Shown in pieces: positions 45,674 to 52,659 of a stretch of DNA of 64,000 bases (its first letter is position 1; each line of letters starts with the position of its first letter). A model generated the notes under the pieces. That model did not search any database. It was not told where the DNA came from and was given only the letters and a program-made list of their open reading frames with translations. A program made the position numbers and the translations under genes. This stretch comes from Methylobacter sp. S3L5C (lineage in GTDB: Bacteria; Pseudomonadota; Gammaproteobacteria; Methylococcales; Methylomonadaceae): assembly GCF_022788635.1 (NCBI RefSeq), contig NZ_CP076024.1, positions 4,565,503-4,629,502 of the forward strand, given 5' to 3'.

Positions 45674-46170
45674 TCGACCTCTCCCCCCAAGAGCGCCCGG
45701 AACTTTTTTTGCAGTACCAACAGCGCTGCGGCTTCTGCTAAGGCTTTGTCTTTACGCAATAAATTGCGCTCAAGGCTTTGGACTTCTTCTTTCAATATAC
45801 GCAGGACCCGCGCTTCTTCACGCTTGTCTACTAAGTCATCCTGGCGGCAGAAATCAGCTTTCCATTGTTCCAACTGATGAATAAAAACGCCGCGTTCACG
45901 ACACCAGGCATTTAAGTCTTCACCGATCAAATTATAGGTTTTTTGTAAAGCAGTAAAGCGTTCTTCAGAGCTCCAATCTTCGGGACGCTTTGATTTTAGC
46001 GGTGCAAGTTTGACGTCCTGTTCCTTCTGTTTCATCCAAGCCTTCAAGGTTGTTAAATGGATATTCAATTCGTTTGCGACGGACTGAACTGATTGGTCAT
46101 TACTACGATTGTATACTTTTACCAGGGCCTGCTCTCTGAAGCCTACTGAATACCTTTTATATTTTTTCAT
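45670..46170 (-). CDS. IS3-type transposase OrfA
   Basis: 166 residues from the ATG at 46170 (GAGAGTAGAA before it). N-terminal HTH (KYKRYSVGFREQALVKVYNR, NIHLTTLKAWMKQ) and a C-terminal coiled coil with leucine heptads (LRILKEEVQSLERNLLRKDK), as in orfA products that bind the IS ends. Overlaps OrfB by 4 bp. Confidence 0.88.
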   Translation of the reverse strand: MKKYKRYSVGFREQALVKVYNRSNDQSVQSVANELNIHLTTLKAWMKQKEQDVKLAPLKSKRPEDWSSEERFTALQKTYNLIGEDLNAWCRERGVFIHQLEQWKADFCRQDDLVDKREEARVLRILKEEVQSLERNLLRKDKALAEAAALLVLQKKFRALLGGEVE

Positions 46171-46457
46171 TTCTACTCTCAAATTTTATTTTTTCTTAAA
46201 AGTTGAGGCGACAACTATTCTGACGCAGGGGGGTAAGCGCCTTATCCGCTGCCCGTGCATCTTGCCAATCTTCAAGACATTCAACTAACAGTCTATTGGC
46301 TAACCTAGCCGGTGTTGTATGCTCATTTTCTGCCATCTCAGCCAGCAATATAGTAGTTTCATTATCCAGTTCTAATGTTGCCATACCATAAGCCCTTTTT
46401 TGCACTCTATTAAACTTCATTATACTTGCTTGAACAACCAGCGCCAAAATACTACAT

Positions 46458-47717
46458 TTACACGATCTTTTTAAACGGGATCACTTGAGCGCCATTCTTT
46501 AACCCGTCCAGATAATCACTCCATGATTGCATCATCTTATGTCGTTCTGGTAAATGTGAGGTTCGGTTATAACTGCGTCCGTTTGCATCTCTTACCGCGT
46601 GGGCTAGTTGATGCTCTATAAAATCAGGTCGAAAGCCCAGCACTTCATCAAGTATGGTTCTGGCCATTGCCCTAAATCCGTGTACTGTCATTTCTGTTTT
46701 ATCAAAGCCCATACGCCGTAATGCTGCCAACAATGCAACGTCTGACATTGCCCTTGAGCCGTTTGGAGTTCTTGCGGATGGAAACACAAAGCGCCCATTG
46801 CCGGTAAGCGGGCGCAAGTTGGTTAAAATCTCAATGGCTTGTTTGGATAATGGGACGATGTGAGGGGTTTGTGTTTTGGTTACCAGATAACGCCATTCTT
46901 TAGCGTCAAGGTCGACATGCTCCCATTCGGCTCGCCTCAACTCACCAGGGCGAACAAATACCAAAGGCGCAAGCTGTAAAGCGGATTTAACGATAAAAGA
47001 GCCGGTATAATCATCTATTGCTCGTAATAGTAGGGCGGCTTCTTTCGGGTCTGTAATAGATGCAAAATTACCACCTTTGGCCGGCGCCAATGCTCCGCGT
47101 AAATCCGGCGTTATATCTCTATCAATTCTACCTGTTGCAACTGCGTACCGGAAAACCTGCCCGCATAATTGTAAGGTTCTGTGTGCGGTTTCAATAGTGC
47201 CTCGATCTTCAATCAGCCTTAAGCATATCAAAATATCCATGGGCAAAATATCAGTTATGGCCTTACTACCCAGCCATGGAAATATATTTCTTTCAAGCAT
47301 CCGTCTGGAACGGTTGCTTTTATCCGCCCAGGTATCAATTTTCTTTTCTCCCCATTCACGGGCGATATGTTCAAAGCTATTGATGATGGTTAGCCCTGCA
47401 TCAAGGCGGCTTTCATTTTCTTTGGCTACTTGTTGAGCTACTTTTGTTTCTTTTCGTGTGTTGCTGGGGTCGATACCGTTTGAAACATTGGCGCGTGTTG
47501 TTTCGGCCTTGCGTCTGGCATCGCCTAATCCAGTGGCAGGATAAACCCCTACTGATAAAGTTTTACGCTTGCCAGCAAAGGTATAGTCGAATCTCCACCA
47601 TTTAGCGCCATTGGATTTAATAATGATGTAAAGCCCTTCACCATCATTTAGGCGCTGGTCTTTGTCGGTGGCTTTTGCGTTGCGAATAGTAACGTCTTTT
47701 AGAATTTCTTTAGCCAT
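46458..47717 (-). CDS. P4-type tyrosine integrase
   Basis: 419 residues. N-terminal Arm DNA-binding domain (DUF4102: DGEGLYIIIKSNGAKWWRFD), core-binding domain, and a catalytic domain with FVRPGELRRAEW (Arg), VHGFRAMARTI (His-x2-Arg), HQLAHAV and SYNRTSHLPERH (Tyr). This is the integrase class of P4 satellites and tRNA/ssrA-borne islands. It starts 211 bp from the ssrA-type fragment and reads away from it, the usual P4 layout. Motifs TTACTGCAT/ATGCAGTAA at 47716, 47756, 47807 and 47829 are probable arm sites, one overlapping the start codon. Confidence 0.94.
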   Translation of the reverse strand: MAKEILKDVTIRNAKATDKDQRLNDGEGLYIIIKSNGAKWWRFDYTFAGKRKTLSVGVYPATGLGDARRKAETTRANVSNGIDPSNTRKETKVAQQVAKENESRLDAGLTIINSFEHIAREWGEKKIDTWADKSNRSRRMLERNIFPWLGSKAITDILPMDILICLRLIEDRGTIETAHRTLQLCGQVFRYAVATGRIDRDITPDLRGALAPAKGGNFASITDPKEAALLLRAIDDYTGSFIVKSALQLAPLVFVRPGELRRAEWEHVDLDAKEWRYLVTKTQTPHIVPLSKQAIEILTNLRPLTGNGRFVFPSARTPNGSRAMSDVALLAALRRMGFDKTEMTVHGFRAMARTILDEVLGFRPDFIEHQLAHAVRDANGRSYNRTSHLPERHKMMQSWSDYLDGLKNGAQVIPFKKIV

Positions 47718-47793
47718 GCAGTAACCCCTTGAAGTAATACAGTAGATTTCCTCAAATGCAGTAACTTTTAATTTTAGTTACTGTAAAAGTAGG

Positions 47794-47819
47794 GTTACTG
47801 TAAATCTTACTGCATAAAT
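47794..47819. repeat. Right 26-bp direct repeat of the satellite
   Basis: 25 of 26 bases identical to 35103-35128 in the same orientation. With the other TTACTG motifs around it, it is a probable integrase arm site at the right end of the satellite. Confidence 0.75.
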
Positions 47820-47860
47820 TGTCGACTGTTACTGCATTTCATTGCATTTCGTTGGACAAT

Positions 47861-47894
47861 AAAAAACCCGCTAAGCCTTATGACTTGCGGGTTT
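47861..47894 (-). terminator. Rho-independent terminator downstream of the ssrA-type fragment
   Basis: Read on the minus strand: AAACCCGC, 15-base loop, GCGGGTTT and a run of T. It lies 34 bp after the tmRNA-like 3' end, the normal place for an ssrA terminator, which suggests that bases left of 47928 once were host sequence downstream of ssrA or that the element carries its own copy. Confidence 0.8.
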
Positions 47895-47927
47895 CTGTAC
47901 TGCTTTGAATCTTGTTGAATCGGTGTT

Positions 47928-47953
47928 TGGTGGAGGCGGGGGGAATTGAACCC
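47928..47953 (-). other. Attachment site: 3' end of ssrA (tmRNA) or a tRNA
   Basis: On the minus strand the fragment reads GGGTTCAATTCCCCCCGCCT CCACCA: a T-loop (GTTCAAT), a C-rich acceptor strand and CCA, as at the 3' end of tmRNA. Upstream (towards 48 kb) the sequence is AT-rich and not tmRNA-like, so only the fragment remains. It lies between two integrase genes, as expected for an att site shared by tandem elements. Confidence 0.7.
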
Positions 47954-48037
47954 TTCGCTTACAAATAATTTAAAATATTTACCTATTAATTTCAATGACT
48001 TATATATTTGATGGTGTTTTTTAGTGGTGGTAACTGG

Positions 48038-48075
48038 CGGTTTTTGGCGGTAATCACCGCCACTTTACCGCCAAT
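48038..48075. repeat. GGCGGT/ACCGCC inverted repeat and arm-like site
   Basis: Contains GGCGGTAATCACCGCC, a 6-bp inverted repeat, and CCGCCACTTTACCGCCAAT (48057-48075), which is repeated at 34965-34983. It lies between att and the 3' end of the prophage integrase; possible integrase arm site and/or terminator. Confidence 0.65.
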
Positions 48076-48118
48076 TTTTAGTGATGGCCAAAGGCAAAAA
48101 AAAGCAGAAACTGAACGA

Positions 48119-49102
48119 TCAGGCTACCGGATTTAATTTAATGGCATCCATTAAGTGCCCGGGGGCAAGATGGGCGTATCGCATCGTCATACTGATATCG
48201 GCATGGCCAAGAATTTTTTGCAGAGACAATATATTGCCACCATTCATAATAAAATGACTGGCAAATGAATGTCTCAGAATATGAGTGCACTGCCCTTTTT
48301 GAAGAATTAAGTCAGCTCTTGGTAGGGATCTTCTAAAAGCACCAATGCAGTTGATAAAAATCCTGTCATCCGGGTTCTTGTCGCCGACAAATGCCAATAG
48401 CTGTTTATAAAACAGATTATCCAGCGGAATGGTGCGGGTGCGCTTTGATTTGGTAAACTCATAGGTTATAGAGTTGTTATGCAGCTGCTTAACACACAGC
48501 CGTTCTGCTTCTCCCCATCGGGCACCGGTTCTTAGACAGATTTGCACTACATACCAGGTAGACTGGTTAATACAACCGGATTTTATTGCAGTCAATAGTG
48601 TAGTTATTTGATTGACCGATAAATATGACAGTTGCCGTTCCTGTATTTTTAAGAAATCGATATCAATAATCGGATTATCGTAATCAATAACCTTTAATTT
48701 CTTTAGCTTGTTGTACATGGCTGATAAATAGCCATGATGATTATTAAAAGTCTTGCTACTCATTCCCGATTCAAGTCTTTTAAATCGATAATTAACAAAT
48801 TTCTCTGCCGATAAACTATCGGCCCGTGGATTATCAAGTTCTGTGGCCATGACCAATAAGGTCGCATGAACCCGTTCGTTATTTGATAAATTAATTCCAT
48901 GATACCGAAACCACAAATCAACCAACTCTTTCAGCGTGCGAAGATCAGTTGATGTTTTCTGTATGGCCAGATGTTTGGTCAGGTACTCACGTTCAAATAT
49001 TTCAGCATCGACCTTGACAGCAAACGACTTTCTAATTCTTGGAATATCCTTCCTGTCGATTTCCACTTGCCACTTACCGCTTTTAGTAACTTTTACAGAC
49101 AC
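48119..49102 (-). CDS. P2-type tyrosine integrase
   Basis: 327 residues, close to P2 Int in length. Catalytic motifs: CLRTGARWGEAERL (Arg), THILRHSFASHF (His-x2-Arg), LGHADISMTMRYAHL (His and the Tyr nucleophile). Its 3' end faces the attachment site and the repressor gene lies upstream, the attP-int-C order of P2. It does not resemble the P4-type integrase at 46458. Confidence 0.94.
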   Translation of the reverse strand: MSVKVTKSGKWQVEIDRKDIPRIRKSFAVKVDAEIFEREYLTKHLAIQKTSTDLRTLKELVDLWFRYHGINLSNNERVHATLLVMATELDNPRADSLSAEKFVNYRFKRLESGMSSKTFNNHHGYLSAMYNKLKKLKVIDYDNPIIDIDFLKIQERQLSYLSVNQITTLLTAIKSGCINQSTWYVVQICLRTGARWGEAERLCVKQLHNNSITYEFTKSKRTRTIPLDNLFYKQLLAFVGDKNPDDRIFINCIGAFRRSLPRADLILQKGQCTHILRHSFASHFIMNGGNILSLQKILGHADISMTMRYAHLAPGHLMDAIKLNPVA

Positions 49103-49180
49103 TTATAGAACCTTACGCATGCGTATGTATGCGCGTGGTCTTGGCTTACTTTTTTTTTAAAGACCCCCTCGGAAAAGTGT

Positions 49181-49515
49181 AACAAACGTGACATAAAAAA
49201 AATAATCATAATAATATTAATATAATCATAAGGTTAAAGGTTAAAAAAGACACATTAAACAGGTAACAAATAAGTAACATCACCGTAACAATGTCACGCC
49301 TTTATGTCACACATTTATCACATCCTGTCACACCGTTTTAAAATCCCCACACACCACGCTGACAAAGGTTTGTAGCGTATATAAGCAAAAGCCGTGTTAC
49401 GCCATGTTACATAAATATCACAATAGAAACAGTATTAACAAGGTGTTATAAAGCATTGAAAATTAACAATAAAAATAAGCTATAAAAAAAAGCGTTACAG
49501 ATGTTACGCTTTTCC
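49181..49515. promoter_or_regulatory. Region of repeated GTRACA/TGTYAC motifs
   Basis: Between int and the repressor. At least ten GTAACA, GTGACA, TGTCAC or TGTTAC hexamers occur (for example GTAACAATGTCACGCC, TTATGTCACAC, GTGTTACGCCATGTTAC). The last pair forms a hairpin AAGCGT..ACGCTT at 49491-49513. Possible operators, integrase arm sites or a termination structure for the repressor transcript. No gene is seen here. Confidence 0.5.
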
Positions 49516-49570
49516 GGTGGGGTATCCTGAAAAAAAATAAATATATCTGTTTAATCGGCAAGTGTTGCGG

Positions 49571-50095
49571 CTACTCGCCGTAAACAGATACATCCATATT
49601 GGCTGTTTTAAACCGCTCTAGCACAAACGGTTGGGCGAGCGTATACAGATCCATTCTTGAATAGTCTGCTCCCGGTTCTGCACCAGATTGCATTAACGAC
49701 TGCTCAATTGACTTGGCCGTCAGCCACCAGAAATCCTGTAAGGTATTTAGATCCGTGGTGTCAAAATGTTTCATTAACGGTTTATACCGATCTTCCTCAT
49801 CTTTATTATTAGCATAGTCATCCTCCCTAACCTGGGAGTCTTTGACATACATGCTGCCTACTCCAGATACCAGCCAATTAATAGATACCCCATGAACAAG
49901 GAGTAGTTCCCGCAATATCTGCCCCCCAAGTGGAGTGTCATTCCATATGTGATTAGTTATTGTGCGCTCTGCAGAATCGATAGTAGCCGCTAAATCTGCG
50001 GCCTTCATGTTCCTAGAGTTTAAAAACTCAATTAATCTCTCTATTTCAGGAGATTTATTTGTTGACTTAATTTTACCGCGTGTTATTGTTTTCAC
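49571..50095 (-). CDS. C-type phage repressor
   Basis: 174 residues from a GTG at 50095 with AGGAGTG upstream; longer readings overlap the divergent gene and are unlikely. N-terminal HTH region: IERLIEFLNSRNMKAADLAA TIDSAERTI, with LLLVHGVSINWLVSGVGSMY, typical of XRE/CI-like repressors with the 'NW(L)..G' turn. The C-terminal part is not a peptidase, so LexA-like self-cleavage is not expected. Divergent from the 50164 gene; it would control the early switch. Confidence 0.85.
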   Translation of the reverse strand: MKTITRGKIKSTNKSPEIERLIEFLNSRNMKAADLAATIDSAERTITNHIWNDTPLGGQILRELLLVHGVSINWLVSGVGSMYVKDSQVREDDYANNKDEEDRYKPLMKHFDTTDLNTLQDFWWLTAKSIEQSLMQSGAEPGADYSRMDLYTLAQPFVLERFKTANMDVSVYGE

Positions 50096-50163
50096 AAAGC
50101 ACTCCTGACAAGGTGTTTTATAGATTAATGCATTCTTAAGCACGCAATTATATAGGAAAAACA

Positions 50164-50355
50164 ATGGCAAAGCCCAAATCACCCCCTTTAAAAAAACTAA
50201 CCATCTCTTTGCACTCCAGTGTCATGGATAAAGTTAACGAGATTGCCTTAACTGAAAACCTTCTGTTGACCTCGCAGTTACGAAAGATGATCCATAGCTC
50301 GTTGAAACAAGATTACAGCGTTAATGTGCGTGGTAATAAAGTTGTTAGTGACTGA
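50164..50355 (+). CDS. Small ribbon-helix-helix regulator
   Basis: 63 residues. A basic arm (KPKSPPLKKLTISLH) then a helix pair (SVMDKVNEIALTENLLLTSQLRKMIHSSL, in two parts residues 18-46), the pattern of Arc-type ribbon-helix-helix proteins. First gene of the rightward early region, the place of cox in P2. Likely acts on the repressor/early promoters; the role is inferred from position. Confidence 0.7.
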   Translation: MAKPKSPPLKKLTISLHSSVMDKVNEIALTENLLLTSQLRKMIHSSLKQDYSVNVRGNKVVSD

Positions 50356-50416
50356 TTTTAAACATTTAAAACCATTATTTAAAACTGTCTTTACCACCTA
50401 AAAAAAGGAGCTATAC

Positions 50417-50995
50417 ATGTTTAATATCATCATTAATGACGTTGAAGTCCCAGAAATACAATTCGCCCAATTGCGCGTGTTACCGTTCAAACTGATCGAT
50501 AAAATTCACGGTCGGCCTGAAAATACCGCACGAAAAAGGTTCAACGATAACAAACAATATTTCGTCGAAAACGAAGACTATTTTTCATTATCAGCGTCCG
50601 ATTTTCGGACGCTGATATGGGAAAAATTCGGTTTTGAACCCAAGTCAAACAGCGGAACTTTAATCACCGAATCCGGCTATTTATTGTTGGTAAAAAGTTT
50701 CACAGACAATTTAGCCTGGACCATCCAAAAAGAATTAGTACGCGGTTATTTCCGTAGCAAAGTTGATCCGGTCGAATTCAAGTTTTCCGACTGGGATAAA
50801 AACCGGCAGCGCATTTCTGCCATTGCCCAGCAATTGCCGACCATTAAAGATGCCCTGTCATTAAAACTGCTCTGGGGCGAACTGCAAGACCGTTGCGCCA
50901 TTGCCGGTATCCCTGCCCCCGACTTTAAACTGGTCGGCAAAGATTACCGTCAGCAGTCACTACCTGGATTTAATGTTAAAACCTTGGACTCCTAA
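50417..50995 (+). CDS. ORF6N/antirepressor-type protein
   Basis: 192 residues. N-terminal domain of the ORF6N kind (EIQFAQLRVLPFKLIDKIHG RPENTARKRFNDNKQYF), then SGYLLLVKSFTDNLAWTIQK. The C-terminal tail (GIPAPDFKLVGKDYRQQSLP) resembles the tails of the proteins at 51035 and 56921. AAAGGAG is the ribosome site. Such proteins modulate phage repressors or early transcription. Confidence 0.8.
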   Translation: MFNIIINDVEVPEIQFAQLRVLPFKLIDKIHGRPENTARKRFNDNKQYFVENEDYFSLSASDFRTLIWEKFGFEPKSNSGTLITESGYLLLVKSFTDNLAWTIQKELVRGYFRSKVDPVEFKFSDWDKNRQRISAIAQQLPTIKDALSLKLLWGELQDRCAIAGIPAPDFKLVGKDYRQQSLPGFNVKTLDS

Positions 50996-51034
50996 CCACT
51001 AAAAAATCTTTATAACTCAAAAAAAAGAGAAACC

Positions 51035-51589
51035 ATGAAAAATAACGCCCTGTACCCTGTAGCCCCATTCGTTTACAGCGACATCGAACTATCAGAAACC
51101 GTTTTAATCGACGGCATTCCCCATATCACCCGCAAAGCAGTGGGTGAATTTCTGGAATACAGTGACCCTCAAAAAGCGGTAGACAAAATGCTGGAGCGTA
51201 ATTTGTACATTGAAGAGTATTCAGTACCCGTCAGATTGACGGGTACTGACGGTAAAAATTACCAAACTTTTGTCTATGATCCGATGGGATTTTTACTGAT
51301 CGTCATGGAATCAAGCCAACCTAAAGCGCAGGCGATGAAAATATCCATTGCCAAATTCGTGCACCATTATGCTTTTTGCCCCGAAGAAATCACCTTCAAA
51401 CAGCAACTCGAACTCAAAAAATACCGCCGTACCCTGCTCAACGACTTAGAAAAATGCTATGACAAATTCACCCAACAAGGCCTCTTAGCCGAGCTGGCAG
51501 ACATAGACAGTTATTTAGGCCGCGCCTCCATTGACATAAAGCTACTGGGAAAGAAGCCCGATCAAACCGACCTGGAAGACTTAAACTAA
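51035..51589 (+). CDS. BRO-like regulatory protein
   Basis: 184 residues. N-terminal half: VLIDGIPHITRKAVGEFLEY SDPQKAV and DPMGFLLIVMESSQPKAQAM, a BRO-N/AntA-like layout. The C-terminal YLGRASIDIKLLGKKPDQTD shares the KL-G-K-Q pattern with neighbouring regulators. AAAAGAGA before the ATG. Followed by a strong terminator. Confidence 0.72.
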   Translation: MKNNALYPVAPFVYSDIELSETVLIDGIPHITRKAVGEFLEYSDPQKAVDKMLERNLYIEEYSVPVRLTGTDGKNYQTFVYDPMGFLLIVMESSQPKAQAMKISIAKFVHHYAFCPEEITFKQQLELKKYRRTLLNDLEKCYDKFTQQGLLAELADIDSYLGRASIDIKLLGKKPDQTDLEDLN

Positions 51590-51612
51590 AAAACTCCTAG
51601 GAGCTGATTGGC

Positions 51613-51638
51613 AACCACCCTAAAAAAGGGTGGTTTTT
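51613..51638 (+). terminator. Rho-independent terminator
   Basis: AACCACCCT, loop, AGGGTGGTT then TTT. It separates the first early genes from the replication operon starting at 51733. Confidence 0.9.
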
Positions 51639-51732
51639 ACATTATCGTCAATATTTAAACACTTTAAAATACGTGCAAATACCTATTTAAGCTGTTTTTT
51701 GGTGGTTTAAACTACACGCAAAGGAGTCATTC

Positions 51733-52116
51733 ATGAATCCGTTATTAAATACCCTGGTAAACCCGTTTCAGTTTGTTGAGCAGAATGTTCGTACTGCTAT
51801 TGATGATCAACATCAAGTCTGGTTTTGCGCCAAAGATGTTTGCTTAATTCTTGAAATAACTTGGTCAGGTCCAACCCTTCAAAACATCCCTGAAGACTGG
51901 GTAACCATGTTAAAACTTAACACAGTTACTGGCGACAAAGATGCCGTTTTTATTAATACCAGTGGTCTGTTTAGACTGGTTCTGCGTTCAAATAAACCCA
52001 ATGCTGAAACCTTTTCAAAATGGGTCTGCGGTGAAGTCTTGCCGGAAATATGGCGTACCGGCTATTGTGAAGCCTATGACATAGAGTTTAAGGTTTTTGT
52101 CGGCGGTGATTTATGA
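51733..52116 (+). CDS. BRO-N domain protein
   Basis: 127 residues consisting of one BRO-N domain: VWFCAKDVCLILEITWSGPT, then FINTSGLFRLVLRSNKPNAE and VCGEVLPEIWRTG. A paralogue of the N-terminal half of the 56921 protein. BRO-N domains bind DNA in phage antirepressors. AAAGGAG ribosome site; overlaps the next gene by 4 bp. Confidence 0.87.
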   Translation: MNPLLNTLVNPFQFVEQNVRTAIDDQHQVWFCAKDVCLILEITWSGPTLQNIPEDWVTMLKLNTVTGDKDAVFINTSGLFRLVLRSNKPNAETFSKWVCGEVLPEIWRTGYCEAYDIEFKVFVGGDL

Positions 52117-52493
52117 AGCCATCACAACCAATAACCTTATCACCCGCCCGTAAAGCAAGATTATCCGAGTCGATTGCCCAACAAAACGAACAACGCGGTA
52201 TTACCCCGATGCCTTTGGAGCAGGACACCTTATTGCGTCGTATAAAAGCAGGGGGCTGGTCTGGACAATTTTTAGGGCAGGCTTATTTAAGCGTTTATTT
52301 TACCGACAAGCCCTTTAATTTGTCCCTGGGTAAATTGATTAATCTGGATGCCGAAGGTTTCCGCCTGTTTCATCAGATATTGCATGTCAGGCATATTTCC
52401 GGATGGAATGATGATGCCTTATGGGATCTGGCAATCGAAGTAAGAGCGATATTAGCCAAGGAGAGCGGCCATGTGTCACCAAGCCAAGAGTGA
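52113..52493 (+). CDS. Unknown protein shared with the satellite
   Basis: 126 residues, homologous to the satellite protein at 41911-42288 across QQNEQRGITPMPLE, SGQFLGQAYLSVY, LDAEGFRLFHQILHVRHI, GWNDD. Lies between the BRO-N gene and the replication gene, overlapping both neighbours. No known domain. Confidence 0.8.
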   Translation: MKPSQPITLSPARKARLSESIAQQNEQRGITPMPLEQDTLLRRIKAGGWSGQFLGQAYLSVYFTDKPFNLSLGKLINLDAEGFRLFHQILHVRHISGWNDDALWDLAIEVRAILAKESGHVSPSQE

Positions 52494-52659
52494 TAAAGGT
52501 TGGCTTAGGCAGTACTCACCTGTTGTTAGCCCTGTGCAATTAAACCGGTTTATCAGTAACGTTACCCAAATGACCGGTAATTATACCCATCCAACTGATC
52601 AGCAAATTGAAACTGCCCGGATGTACAGCTACCGTAATATGATGCAGGTGGTTAAATGA
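52471..52659 (+). CDS. Small prophage protein, 62 residues
   Basis: Unknown. AAGGAGAG precedes the ATG. It overlaps the upstream gene by 23 bp and the replication gene by 4 bp, so it is probably translated as part of the operon. Contains NRFISNVTQMTGNYTHPTDQ; no motif recognised. Confidence 0.65.
   Translation: MCHQAKSDKGWLRQYSPVVSPVQLNRFISNVTQMTGNYTHPTDQQIETARMYSYRNMMQVVK

Larger units (their letters stand above)
44556..46231 (-). mobile_element. IS3-type insertion sequence in the antitoxin gene
   Basis: About 1.68 kb. It carries two overlapping transposase genes. A 16-bp inverted pair lies near the ends: TAGTTGTCGCCTCGAC (44569-44584) and GTTGAGGCGACAACTA (46202-46217), one mismatch. Outside is the 8-bp GGTAAGCG. 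Eight bases is longer than usual for IS3 (3-4), so the exact ends are uncertain by several bases. Confidence 0.8.
44473..46384 (-). pseudogene. RelB-type antitoxin split by an IS3-type element
   Basis: The 5' part (46232-46384) encodes MATLELDNETTILLAEMAEN ... EDWQDARAADKALT; the 3' part (44473-44555) encodes ELEQGEDAVISLEELERQLD GMAH. Joined, they give one antitoxin of about 75 residues overlapping the toxin start. GGTAAGCG occurs on both sides of the insertion (44548-44555 and 46232-46239), consistent with target duplication. Confidence 0.85.

Noticed and set aside
47928..48120. A complete tmRNA or tRNA gene
   Set aside because: Only about 26 bases of the 3' end fit; no tmRNA-like 5' part, tag frame or cloverleaf follows.
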